64,000 nt of DNA from Brachyspira pilosicoli (GTDB taxonomy: Bacteria > Spirochaetota > Brachyspiria > Brachyspirales > Brachyspiraceae): assembly GCF_036997485.1 (NCBI RefSeq), contig NZ_JAWLPU010000003.1, positions 372,001 through 436,000 of the forward strand, read 5' to 3'. How positions within the stretch are numbered: position 1 is the stretch's first letter; the number at the start of each line of letters is the position of its first letter. The position numbers and the translations under genes are program-made. The notes under the pieces are model-generated. The model saw only the letters and a program-made list of their open reading frames with translations, did not search any database and was not told where the DNA came from. Of this stretch, positions 35,011 to 43,680 are shown piece by piece.

Positions 35011-36210
35011 TTAAGCTTTTACAACTTTCTTTTTATATATTGTATCCACTATAACACCTAAAGCATTATCACCAGATACATTGCAAGCTGTACCAAATGA
35101 GTCTTGAGTGATGTATAAAGCAACCATTATAGCACATAAAGGACTATCTGGAGCACCTAATCCTACCATATAAAGGAAAGGTAAAGCAGTCATTATAGAA
35201 CCCCCAGGAGCACCAGGAGAAGCTATCATAGCTATACCAAGCATAGCAATAAACGGCAATACGGTAGTATAAGAAATAGGTATTTTATTCATTAAACATA
35301 CTGCTGTGGCACATGCTGTAATTGTAATCATAGAACCTGCCATGTGAATATTAGCACAAAGAGGTACTACGAAATTTCTTATTTGTTCAGATATTCCATC
35401 TTTTTCAGCACATTGTAAATTAACAGGTATAGTAGCAGCAGAAGATTGTGTACCTAAAGCAGTGGCATATCCTGCAATTTGGTTTTTCATGAGCATAAAA
35501 GGATTTTTCTTTCCTATAGAGCCAGATACTAAGAAAGCTATTAAAAGATATATTAAATGCATAATAATAACTACTAAGAATACTTTCCATAATATTCCTA
35601 ATATTACAAAAGTTTTTCCAGATCTTGTCATATCAACAAAAGTACCGCAAATATAAAGAGGAAGTAAAGGAATTATAGATACGCGTAAAACTTTATCAAT
35701 AATAGTAGATAATTCTTTGAAAACATGATATAGATAATCTCCTATTTCTTTGCCCCTCATAGCAGATATTCCAAGCCCTATTATAAATGCAAATAAAACA
35801 GCAGCCAAAGTATCTAATAGAGGAGTTACCGTTATAGATAAATAAGGAGCAACAGAATTACCAGCAGCATCAGCAATTCTCTGAATATCATCAGCACTCA
35901 TGAAACTAGGAAATAAATTGTAAGCAACTAAAAATGATGCAGAACCAGCAATCAGTGTTGAACCATAAGCTAATGCACATGTTACAAGCAATAAGAATCC
36001 CGAGCCTTCTTTTAAATCGGCTATACCCATAGATACATAAGAAACTATCATCAAAGGTATTACAAATTTTAGATAAGAACTAAATATACCAGATGCAGTT
36101 ACTATGATTCTTGGTATTACTTCCGGCATAAATTGCTGCCCAAAAAATATACCAAGCAAAATTCCAATAATTAGCCTAGGCACTAATCCAAGTTTAAATT
36201 TTTTTTCCAT
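35011..36210 (-). CDS. Dicarboxylate/amino acid:cation symporter (DAACS family)
   Basis: This 399-residue inner-membrane protein is a glutamate-transporter-fold Na+/H+-coupled carrier. Recognisable segments are the start LGLVPRLIIGILLGIFFGQ, the HP1-type serine-rich loop TQSSAATIPVNLQCAE, the following TM7 segment NIHMAGSMITITAC, and the HP2-like ASPGAPGGSIM. It lacks the NMDGT motif of glutamate carriers (here NIHMAGS), which suggests a different substrate. It is divergent from a cysteine desulfidase-family gene, so serine, cysteine or a related amino acid is a reasonable inference. AAGGAGG is 4 nt from the ATG. Confidence 0.88.
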   Translation of the reverse strand: MEKKFKLGLVPRLIIGILLGIFFGQQFMPEVIPRIIVTASGIFSSYLKFVIPLMIVSYVSMGIADLKEGSGFLLLVTCALAYGSTLIAGSASFLVAYNLFPSFMSADDIQRIADAAGNSVAPYLSITVTPLLDTLAAVLFAFIIGLGISAMRGKEIGDYLYHVFKELSTIIDKVLRVSIIPLLPLYICGTFVDMTRSGKTFVILGILWKVFLVVIIMHLIYLLIAFLVSGSIGKKNPFMLMKNQIAGYATALGTQSSAATIPVNLQCAEKDGISEQIRNFVVPLCANIHMAGSMITITACATAVCLMNKIPISYTTVLPFIAMLGIAMIASPGAPGGSIMTALPFLYMVGLGAPDSPLCAIMVALYITQDSFGTACNVSGDNALGVIVDTIYKKKVVKA

Positions 36211-36335
36211 CTTTCCTCCTTAAAAAATAAAAAAATGGTTATAATTACTAATATATACAAAAATCACAATAAGTAAATATAAAATCACATTTTTTACATT
36301 TAATAACTATAAACAGTAATAATATAAATAACATA

Positions 36336-36371
36336 TTGATTTTAATATAAAACTATATATACTTTATAGTT
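36336..36371 (+). promoter_or_regulatory. Promoter with overlapping palindrome, desulfidase-family gene
   Basis: TTGATT (36336-36341) and TATACT (36358-36363) are 16 nt apart. The perfect inverted 7-mers AACTATA (36351-36357) and TATAGTT (36365-36371) enclose the -10, suggesting an operator for an amino-acid-responsive regulator. None is encoded in the window. Confidence 0.45.
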
Positions 36372-36396
36372 GTATAAAAAATTGGAGAATAAAATA

Positions 36397-37668
36397 ATGG
36401 ATAAAAATCTGTATGATAACTATATTAACATTTTAAAAGAAGAGCTTGTGCCTGCTTTAGGGTGTACTGAGCCTATAGCAATAGCTTTTGCTGGGGCTAA
36501 GGTAAGAGAGGTCTTAGGCGATATGCCAGAGTCGGTTGTAGTGAAATGCAGCGGAAATATTATTAAAAATGTTAAAGGGGTTACAGTTCCCAATTCTAAT
36601 GGTTTAAAAGGAATTGATGTTGCAGCTGTTTTAGGAATAGTTGGAGGAGATGCTAGTAAAAATCTTGAGGTGTTAAGCGATATTAAACAAGATGATATTG
36701 ATAATACAAAAAAGCTGCTCAAAACAGATTTTTGTAAATGTGAGCTTATAGAAAATGTTGAAAACCTATATATTATCATAGAAGCTAAAAATAAAAAATC
36801 CAATGCGGTAGTCGAAATAAGAAATGGACATACTAATATTACAAAAATAATTAAAGATGGTAAAGAAATTTTTAAATCTGATGATAATTCCTCTTTAAAT
36901 TCTAATACAGACAGAGAATCTCTAACAGTTAAAGATATATATGCTTTTGCTAATGAAGTAAAAATTGAGGATATAAAAGATGTAATATCAAGACAAATAG
37001 ATATGAATACAGCTATATCCAAAGAAGGTATGAGTAATGAATATGGGGCTTCTATTGGAAAAACATTATTAAAATATTATGGAGAAGATGATATAAGAAA
37101 CAAGGCTAAAGCTTATGCTTCTGCTGGTTCTGATGCTCGTATGGGAGGCTGTGCTATGCCTGTAGTTACTAATTCTGGAAGCGGCAATCAGGGGATTACT
37201 GCTTCTATTCCTGTAATAGAATATGCATCACATTTAAAAGTATCTGAAGAAAAATTATACAGAGCTTTAGTTTTATCAAACTTAATAGCCATTTTACAAA
37301 AGAAACATATAGGTAAATTATCGGCTTTTTGCGGGGTTGTATGCGCTGCTACTGGCGCTGCTTCTGGTATTGCTTATTTGCATGATGCTACATACAAAGA
37401 AATATCTGATACTATAATTAATGCTTTATGTACTATAGGCGGAATGGTTTGCGATGGTGCTAAATCTTCTTGCGCTTCAAAGATTGCTGAGGCTATTGAT
37501 TGCGGAATACTTGCTTTTAATATGGCGAGAGATGGAAAAGTGTTTAAATCTGGGGACGGGCTTGTAAAAGATGATGTGGAGGCTACTATTGACAGTATAG
37601 GCAGAATGGCTAAAGATGGCATGAAAGCTACGGATGTTGAAATACTTAATATTATGATAGAAAAATAA
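36397..37668 (+). CDS. L-cysteine desulfidase/serine dehydratase alpha-family enzyme (UPF0597, CyuA/YhaM-like)
   Basis: This is a cytoplasmic protein of about 423 residues. I use ATG 36397, which has GGAG 9 nt upstream, rather than an upstream TTG. It has the family marks ALGCTEPIAIAFAGAK near the start, GGCAMPVVTNSGSGNQGITASIPV in the middle, and cysteines in FCGVVCAATGAASG and GMVCDGAKSSCASKIA that are expected to hold an Fe-S cluster. Members break cysteine down to pyruvate, ammonia and sulfide, or act on related amino acids. It is transcribed divergently from a putative amino-acid symporter, as cyuA is linked to a transporter in enterobacteria, which supports a shared catabolic role. Confidence 0.85.
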   Translation: MDKNLYDNYINILKEELVPALGCTEPIAIAFAGAKVREVLGDMPESVVVKCSGNIIKNVKGVTVPNSNGLKGIDVAAVLGIVGGDASKNLEVLSDIKQDDIDNTKKLLKTDFCKCELIENVENLYIIIEAKNKKSNAVVEIRNGHTNITKIIKDGKEIFKSDDNSSLNSNTDRESLTVKDIYAFANEVKIEDIKDVISRQIDMNTAISKEGMSNEYGASIGKTLLKYYGEDDIRNKAKAYASAGSDARMGGCAMPVVTNSGSGNQGITASIPVIEYASHLKVSEEKLYRALVLSNLIAILQKKHIGKLSAFCGVVCAATGAASGIAYLHDATYKEISDTIINALCTIGGMVCDGAKSSCASKIAEAIDCGILAFNMARDGKVFKSGDGLVKDDVEATIDSIGRMAKDGMKATDVEILNIMIEK

Positions 37669-37747
37669 TTTCCTTTTGTTGTTTATTTATTTTTTAAATA
37701 TAGTATAATATATGAATTATTTATAATTAAATTTTAGGGGGCGTGGT

Positions 37748-38590
37748 ATGCCTGGTTTAAGTGATAAAGAAATTAATGCAACTTTAGCTAAAATTAGAAA
37801 AGATTATGCTGAGGGAGCTGAAAAGTATGGTGCTAGAATATATAATGTTGATTCTTTTAATAATAGGTATAGAGAAGCTTTAGAAAATAGGCAGGATTTG
37901 TCTAGTTTTTTATTATTGGAAATTAAAATATTAGAAGATATTAAAAAAACTTTAATGCAAAAAGAAGAAGATGCTCAGAGAAAAAAAGCTGAAGAAGAGA
38001 AGGCAAAAGAAAACTCTTTCATGAAGAAAGTTGATAATATGATAGAGAAATTTAGAAATGCCGTAGAAAAATATCCGGAAGCAAAATTGCATGAAAAAGC
38101 TGATTATGAACTTCAGCATTTATATGGTGCTTTTAAAGAGTTATATGAATGTTTTTCTGTTGTAAGGTATTTTTCAAGCGGACCTGCTAGCGATTATATA
38201 GTAGAAACTGCTTTAAAAGATTATGATAACAAATTTCAAAGGTTTGTTACTCCTATAGGAGAGAGGGGCATTCCTGAAATGTTTAGCGATTATGTGTATG
38301 CTTTAGATAAAGGGGATAACTCTAGCAGATTTGAACAATTCATATTGAAAGAGGCTGGTTTTTTATTACATTCTTTTATTGATAAGATGAATGCTATTAA
38401 AATGATGGTTTTAAAAAATAGCTTTGACAATAATATTATATTACCGGAATCTCTTAGCTCTCAATCTCCGAGAGTATATTCTTTCTTTAAAGGAAAAAAC
38501 AAAGAAGATATTTATAATGCCACTATAGCTTATGCTTCTGCTATGATTAATGATTTTAGGTTGCAAAGTTTTAGAAAAGATGAAAATTAA
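37748..38590 (+). CDS. Conserved-looking cytoplasmic protein, first gene of a five-gene operon
   Basis: This 280-residue protein begins MPGLSDKEINATLAKIRKDY, with no signal peptide or TM segment. Residues about 60-100 form a charged coiled coil (KKTLMQKEEDAQRKKAEEEKA). The rest is mixed helical, with YECFSVVRYFSSGPASDYIVE and IPEMFSDYV as the most distinctive parts. I do not recognise the family. It overlaps the next gene by 11 nt and leads a packed cluster that includes a TPR protein, a DUF721 protein and a sigma-like protein. Confidence 0.75.
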   Translation: MPGLSDKEINATLAKIRKDYAEGAEKYGARIYNVDSFNNRYREALENRQDLSSFLLLEIKILEDIKKTLMQKEEDAQRKKAEEEKAKENSFMKKVDNMIEKFRNAVEKYPEAKLHEKADYELQHLYGAFKELYECFSVVRYFSSGPASDYIVETALKDYDNKFQRFVTPIGERGIPEMFSDYVYALDKGDNSSRFEQFILKEAGFLLHSFIDKMNAIKMMVLKNSFDNNIILPESLSSQSPRVYSFFKGKNKEDIYNATIAYASAMINDFRLQSFRKDEN

Positions 38591-39368
38591 AATATTTATT
38601 TTATTTTTAGTTTTTTTTAGCTTAAGTTTTACCTATGACACTTCTAACATTAATAATGCATATAGATTTTATCAAGCTAAAAATTATAAGAAAGCTGCAG
38701 AGCTATTAGAATATGAGATTAAAACTACACCGATACTAAAAATTGAATATTATGAAATGCTTGCTAATTCATATATGTATATGAAAGATTACAGCAATAT
38801 GCTTAGAGTAGCAAGAGATGGTATTGTAGTTAATAGATTTTCTCATAAACTTTATTTTCAAAAGGGGTATGCTTTATATAAATTGGGGAAAACTAATGAG
38901 GCTATTGGCCCAGTAAGACATTCTCTTATATTAAATCCCGATGATGCTTATATGAATAATTTCTTAGGATTATTGTATCTTTATACTGAAGATTATAAAT
39001 TGGCTGAGGCGGCTTTTTTGAAGGCTAATATATATAGTACTAATAATGTTGTGTATATGATTAATTTAGCAGCTACTTATGAAAGAGATAAAAATTATGT
39101 GTCTGCTTTAAAGATTTATGAAGAGGTTTATAGCATAGATAAAACTTATAGAAATGTGGCTGAGTCTATAAACCGAGTTAAAAATTATTTAGGATATACA
39201 AACGAAGATATTAAAGTTGTTAATACTGTAGAAACTGCTCATAATGAGGATACAGAAGTTAATTCAATAGAGCCTATAGAAAATACAAATCAAGTTGTTA
39301 CGAATAATATATATTCAACTAATACTGTTAATAATACTAATAATATAGTAAATACTACCAATCAATAA
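38580..39368 (+). CDS. Secreted TPR protein
   Basis: This is a protein of 262 residues. The start at 38580 gives the signal MKIKIFILFLVFFSLSFTY; an ATG 30 nt earlier would bury it. After cleavage come four or more TPR units, seen in NNAYRFYQAKNYKKAAELLEYE, HKLYFQKGYALYKLGKTNEAIG, YMNNFLGLLYLYTEDYKLAEAAF and YMINLAATYERDKNYVSALKIYEE. An Asn/Thr-rich low-complexity tail follows. It should lie in the periplasm and act as a protein-interaction scaffold. It overlaps the gene before it and ends 1 nt before the DUF721 gene, so these are cotranscribed. Confidence 0.8.
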   Translation: MKIKIFILFLVFFSLSFTYDTSNINNAYRFYQAKNYKKAAELLEYEIKTTPILKIEYYEMLANSYMYMKDYSNMLRVARDGIVVNRFSHKLYFQKGYALYKLGKTNEAIGPVRHSLILNPDDAYMNNFLGLLYLYTEDYKLAEAAFLKANIYSTNNVVYMINLAATYERDKNYVSALKIYEEVYSIDKTYRNVAESINRVKNYLGYTNEDIKVVNTVETAHNEDTEVNSIEPIENTNQVVTNNIYSTNTVNNTNNIVNTTNQ

Positions 39369-39369
39369 T

Positions 39370-39810
39370 ATGAAAGAGATTATAGATATATTAAATGAAT
39401 ATTCAAATAAGAAAAATAGTAATTTATATTCATATTTAAAAATTGCAAATAAGTGGAATATAATTATGGGGGATGTTTTATCTAAAATATGTTACCCTTC
39501 ATTTTTTAGAAATGGTATTTTAACTGTTAATGTTATAGATAGTGTATGGGCTAATGAGATCGCTATGAATAAAATAAAAATATTCAATAATATAAAAAAT
39601 GAAACTAACATTGTAGTTTATAATCTTATTACAAGGATAGATGATATTAATAATAATAATTTTGAAAATAATATTAAAAAAAACTATATAAAAAAAACTA
39701 TTACTGAAGAGCATAAAAGATGGGCAGATGAAACTATAAAAGAATCTAATATAGAAGATGAGAAAATGCGAGAGAAGTTTTATAATGTTTTACTTGAGAC
39801 AGAGGATTAA
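39370..39810 (+). CDS. DUF721/DciA-like protein
   Basis: This 146-residue protein has a conserved core: WNIIMGDVLSKICYPSFFRNGILTVNVIDSVWANEIAMNKIKI, with the W-x-x-x-x-G, P-x-F and S-x-W-A-x-E positions of DUF721. DciA, of this family, loads the replicative helicase DnaB in bacteria lacking DnaC. The C-terminal part is Asn/Lys-rich and less conserved in appearance. The call rests on a short motif, so a DciA role is plausible but not certain. It lies between a TPR gene and a sigma-like gene with gaps of 1 and 8 nt. Confidence 0.65.
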   Translation: MKEIIDILNEYSNKKNSNLYSYLKIANKWNIIMGDVLSKICYPSFFRNGILTVNVIDSVWANEIAMNKIKIFNNIKNETNIVVYNLITRIDDINNNNFENNIKKNYIKKTITEEHKRWADETIKESNIEDEKMREKFYNVLLETED

Positions 39811-39818
39811 AAACTAAA

Positions 39819-40688
39819 ATGTTTCTTATTGATGATGAGTATATAAAAAAAAGTATATCAGTTTATAAATCCACTAAAAGTGCAATTACATTAAAAGAGA
39901 TTAATGAACATTTATCGAGATACATTTATAATTATCCGAGAAAGGCTTTTGGTATTAATCATGAAAGTGCTTTAGATTTTTATTGCTACTATATGGAGAG
40001 AATAGAAAATATTATACTAAAATATAATGAAACCGAAGTGAAGTTTATTACTTGGTTTACTTATACACTAAGAAATAGTTATTTAAATTATGTCGATTAT
40101 AAAAAAAGAAAAGATAAATATAGTAATGTAGAAGAGATTTCTATAGATGCACCGCTTTGTAATAGAGAGGCTTATACTTTACATGATGTATTATATGATA
40201 CAAAAACTTATTCTTTAAATGATTATATAGATAATACTGATGATATAGAAAGTATTAGTTTGAAGATGTTTGATTATATAGAGAGTAATTTTAATGAGAG
40301 AGATTCTCTAACATTTTTTATGCATAATTTAGAGTTGTTTATAAATCTTGTATCAAAACCATTAATGAATTATTTTAACATTTCTTATGAAGAGGCATAT
40401 TCTATTATTGAAAAAGCAAGAGCTACTTATATACATAAATATAATGATATAATAAAACTTCAAGATTCTATAGCAAATATTAATTTACAGATAGCAGAAA
40501 ATAATAGAAAAGGAATTTTTACTATACATTTGGCTAGCAAAAAACAACAGAGAATAAAAAAATTGCAGTCTATTAAAATTACTGTTAGCTATGAGTTTTT
40601 ATCTAAACTTTTTGATATTACGGTTAATGCTGTTACAAAGATTATAAAAAAGATAAAAAATCAATTAAAGGAAAGTTTTAAGCTATGA
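39819..40688 (+). CDS. Sigma-70-like protein of unusual type
   Basis: This 289-residue protein shows a region-2-like helix set at about residues 47-95: ALDFYCYYMERIENIILKYNE, then FITWFTYTLRNSYLNYVDYKKRK, which follows the pattern of sigma-70 core-binding segments. The C-terminal 35 residues (VSYEFLSKLFDITVNAVTKIIKKI) could be a region-4-like helix-turn-helix. The middle has Asn/Asp-rich acidic stretches not seen in standard ECF factors. The gene overlaps the following one by 4 nt (ATGA), as many sigma/anti-sigma pairs do. I would treat it as a candidate atypical sigma factor; a divergent DNA-binding protein is the alternative. Confidence 0.5.
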   Translation: MFLIDDEYIKKSISVYKSTKSAITLKEINEHLSRYIYNYPRKAFGINHESALDFYCYYMERIENIILKYNETEVKFITWFTYTLRNSYLNYVDYKKRKDKYSNVEEISIDAPLCNREAYTLHDVLYDTKTYSLNDYIDNTDDIESISLKMFDYIESNFNERDSLTFFMHNLELFINLVSKPLMNYFNISYEEAYSIIEKARATYIHKYNDIIKLQDSIANINLQIAENNRKGIFTIHLASKKQQRIKKLQSIKITVSYEFLSKLFDITVNAVTKIIKKIKNQLKESFKL

Positions 40689-41185
40689 ATAATAATAATG
40701 TTCAGAAATATGAAGAAGATATTATAAGATATGTAAGCGGCTTAGAAGTGTCAAAAGAGTTTTTATCATTACTTGAAAACGATATTAATATTCAAAATAG
40801 AGTTAATAGTTTGAGGTTTGATTTATTTGTAATGGAGAATATAGAAGACTCTGATATGTTTGAGAAATCTATTAATAAGGCTTCTATTAAAATAAAAAAT
40901 GGTATTATTGATAGCTTTAATTATTTTTCTATACTAACTCCGCTTTTAAGTAGGGGAGAGGAGAATACTGAAAAAAGCTATATTTATAAGAACATAGAAA
41001 TAAGCAAATACGAAAACGAATATTATTTAAATATTAGAGATATAAAAAAATATTGCATAATACATAAAAACAAAGAGGAGATAGTTAATATTTTTGGGGA
41101 TAAGGATAGTTATGAATTAAAATTAGATAATGGGAATTATAATATAAAAACAGATTATTATGAATGTGATATAAATATAGAATAA
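40685..41185 (+). CDS. Possible soluble anti-sigma partner
   Basis: This 166-residue protein begins MNNNNVQKYEEDIIRYVSGLE, which recalls the N-terminal helices of anti-sigma proteins, followed by NDINIQNRVNSLRFDLFV. No zinc-binding HxxxCxxC and no TM segment are present, so it would be a cytoplasmic partner. The C-terminal part (IEISKYENEYYLNIRDIKKYCIIH) is beta-rich. The overlap with the sigma-like gene and the shared operon are the main support. Other identities cannot be excluded. Confidence 0.35.
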   Translation: MNNNNVQKYEEDIIRYVSGLEVSKEFLSLLENDINIQNRVNSLRFDLFVMENIEDSDMFEKSINKASIKIKNGIIDSFNYFSILTPLLSRGEENTEKSYIYKNIEISKYENEYYLNIRDIKKYCIIHKNKEEIVNIFGDKDSYELKLDNGNYNIKTDYYECDINIE

Positions 41186-41298
41186 GTGAAAGAGATAGTT
41201 TTTTACAATTTTTAGTTTTTTATAAATATAAAAATTTAATTATGTTTTAATAGAATATATATTGAATATAAGATAATACCCAAATTTTAGTTAAAAAA

Positions 41299-41372
41299 TG
41301 CAGCCTTTTTGCTTCTTTGTGGCAACAAAAGAAGTAGGGGGGCGGGGACTAGTACCCGAAATCAATAAAACA
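41299..41372 (-). repeat. Dispersed structured repeat A, copy 3 (inverted)
   Basis: On the minus strand this copy reads CGGGTACTAGTCCCCG, then CCCCCCTACTTCTTTTGTTGCC and ACAAAGAAGCAAAAAGGCTGC. The first stem differs in sequence from the other copies but still pairs, so structure is conserved rather than bases. Confidence 0.65.
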
Positions 41373-41413
41373 TAAAAATTAAATTTTTAGTGTTATACAA
41401 ACTGGATTATAAA

Positions 41414-41962
41414 ATGAAAAAAATATGCAAATGGGCTAAAACCGATATAGAAATAAAATATCATAATGATGAATGGTGTAAGGTTTGTCATGATGAAATA
41501 AAATTATTTGAAATGCTTATACTTGAGAATATGCAGGCTGGTTTAAGTTGGAGATGCGTTTTAAATAAAAGAGAAGCTATGAGAGAAGCTTTTGACAATT
41601 TCGATTATAAAAAAATATCTAATTACGATGAAAAAAAAATTGCATCTCTTTTAGAAAATAAAGCTATTATTAGAAACAAAAGAAAAATAGATGCTATGAT
41701 AATAAATGCCAAGAAATTTATAGAAGTTCAAAAAGAGTTTGGAAGCTTCGATAAATATATATGGCGTTTTACAAATAATGAAGTTGTGTATAATAAACTA
41801 AATTATGATGATGCACTTCCTGCAGAAAATGAACTTTCAAAAACAGTAAGCAAAGATTTAATAAAAAGAGGCTTTAAGTTTGTAGGGAGCATTATAATAT
41901 ACAGCTATTTAGAGGCTATAGGTATTATTAATGACCATTATATAGATTGTCCTTTTAAATAA
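41414..41962 (+). CDS. tag: DNA-3-methyladenine glycosylase I
   Basis: This 182-residue base-excision repair enzyme removes 3-methyladenine from alkylated DNA. I start at the ATG 41414, giving MKKICKWAKTDIEIKYHNDEWC, the normal Tag opening. An upstream GTG would add eight residues without family support. Zinc ligands fit Tag: an N-terminal Cys and the His of YHNDEW, plus His and Cys in the C-terminal NDHYIDCPFK. The catalytic-pocket motif ENMQAGLSW is present. It lies alone, immediately downstream of the inverted repeat A. Confidence 0.92.
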   Translation: MKKICKWAKTDIEIKYHNDEWCKVCHDEIKLFEMLILENMQAGLSWRCVLNKREAMREAFDNFDYKKISNYDEKKIASLLENKAIIRNKRKIDAMIINAKKFIEVQKEFGSFDKYIWRFTNNEVVYNKLNYDDALPAENELSKTVSKDLIKRGFKFVGSIIIYSYLEAIGIINDHYIDCPFK

Positions 41963-41984
41963 TATTTTTTAAGCTGTAATTTTA

Positions 41985-43655
41985 TTATTTATCTTTTCCA
42001 GTAATAGCCTCTACTATATTAACCAAATTTGAAATAGAGCGGTTAAAATAAACAAGCACATCACCATATAAATGAGCGTTTAATGCTGGTATTAAAGATT
42101 TATCAACATTATCATAATGCCTTTGTCTTGCTTCATAGTAGAAATCTTTTATTTGATGATATTTTTCCATCGCTTCTTCATAAGTTTTTTCTTTGTTTAT
42201 AGAATAATTGTTAAGTATGAGAGTTGATAAATAATCTATAAATTCTTTATTGTTATGAAGCATTTGAAGTATATCTTTTCTCTGTATTTCATTAAATAAA
42301 GTTTTTTTCTCATTTCCTTTAATAATAGCCTTCCCTAAATCTTTTAAATTATCGCCTAAATTTTCGTAGTATGTACTAATATTAATTAAAGAGGCTATAT
42401 CAGCAGAATTTAGGGTGCTTTTTCCAAGAAGTTTAAGTAAGAATGTATGTATCTCATTATCTGTGTTATCGAGCATTTTTTCATGGTCTCGGATTTTATT
42501 AAGAAGTTTTTCACTTGGATTTTCAAATAGCTGCTCTATTCTTGACAACATCTTTTGAGCAATTTCTCCCATATATGCAACTTCTTTTCTTACTTCTATC
42601 TCAGCAGAAATAGGCATATGCAAAAGTCTGTCAGATAATAAACTAATATGTTTTTCTCCGTCTTTATCTTTAATAATGAAGCAAACAATATATTCTAATT
42701 TGTCTGTGAGAAAGAAAAATACTATAACGTTTACTATATTAAAAATGGTGTGAGCTGCAGCTATATAGAAAGATATATTAACATAATTATCATTAACAAT
42801 TAAATCAGGTCCTCCTGATACCATAAATCCAACTATAAAATCAACAAGTTTAAGATAGTATGGGAATAGGAAGAACATATAAAATACGCCGAATATGTTG
42901 AATAAACAATGCACTAAAGCAGCTCTTTTAGCATTAATAGAAGCACCTATTGTAGCAAGTACAGCAGTTATAGTAGTACCAATGTTTTGACCAAGTATCA
43001 AAGCAACAGCAGTAGGGTAGTCAATCAAACCAACAGTAGCAAGCGAAATAGTAACACCCAAAGCAGCACTGCTTGATTGTATTATAGCTGTTACAACAGT
43101 TCCTATTAATACGCAAATAAATCTTCCTTGAAGGGTGTAAGCGTTTGCCATTAAAAACAAGTTTTTAAAATTTTCAGAATCTCTTACGCCCTCAAAAGCC
43201 ATTTTCATTAAGATAAGTCCATAGAATATCATACCAAAGCCCATTAATATTTCACCGAAGAATTTTATCTTCCTGCTTTGGCTTGCAAATATTACTATAA
43301 TAGCTCCTATACCCAAAGAAGGTAAAGCTAAAATATCTATATCTAATGAAATTATCCAACCCGTAACAGTAGTACCAATATTAGCACCTAATATAATATT
43401 GATAGCTTGAGATAAAGTTAATATGTTTGCATTAACAAAACTAACCGCCATTACAGTAACAGCACTGCTTGACTGTACTATAGCAGTAATTGAAAAACCA
43501 AGAGCTATACCTAATATTTTATTTTGAGTAACTTTATGAAGTATTTCTTTTAAAGTGTTTTCAGTACTTTCCTGAAGGCCGTCAGAAAACACTTTAAGTC
43601 CATACATAAAAAGCCCAAAACCGCCTACCAATGAAAAAAGCAAAGTGAGTATCAT
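41985..43655 (-). CDS. Na/Pi cotransporter family protein with PhoU-like C-terminal domain
   Basis: This 556-residue protein has an N-terminal membrane half made of two Na/Pi-cotransport repeats. Each has a QSSSAVTVMAV- or QSSSAALGVTI-type serine motif with NIGTTVTGWI or NIGTTITAVL nearby. The C-terminal 200 residues are helical and PhoU-like (KMLSRIEQLFENPSEKLLNKIRDHEKMLDNTDNEI). It would import phosphate with sodium, or handle a related anion. It is convergent with tag. GAGGAA precedes the ATG. Confidence 0.9.
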   Translation of the reverse strand: MILTLLFSLVGGFGLFMYGLKVFSDGLQESTENTLKEILHKVTQNKILGIALGFSITAIVQSSSAVTVMAVSFVNANILTLSQAINIILGANIGTTVTGWIISLDIDILALPSLGIGAIIVIFASQSRKIKFFGEILMGFGMIFYGLILMKMAFEGVRDSENFKNLFLMANAYTLQGRFICVLIGTVVTAIIQSSSAALGVTISLATVGLIDYPTAVALILGQNIGTTITAVLATIGASINAKRAALVHCLFNIFGVFYMFFLFPYYLKLVDFIVGFMVSGGPDLIVNDNYVNISFYIAAAHTIFNIVNVIVFFFLTDKLEYIVCFIIKDKDGEKHISLLSDRLLHMPISAEIEVRKEVAYMGEIAQKMLSRIEQLFENPSEKLLNKIRDHEKMLDNTDNEIHTFLLKLLGKSTLNSADIASLINISTYYENLGDNLKDLGKAIIKGNEKKTLFNEIQRKDILQMLHNNKEFIDYLSTLILNNYSINKEKTYEEAMEKYHQIKDFYYEARQRHYDNVDKSLIPALNAHLYGDVLVYFNRSISNLVNIVEAITGKDK

Positions 43656-43680
43656 ATTTCCTCTTTTATTAATTTATAAC

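Noticed and set aside
36420-37022. Frame of 200 codons antisense to the desulfidase-family gene
   Set aside because: The other strand encodes a clear family protein; this frame shows codon-bias shadowing only.
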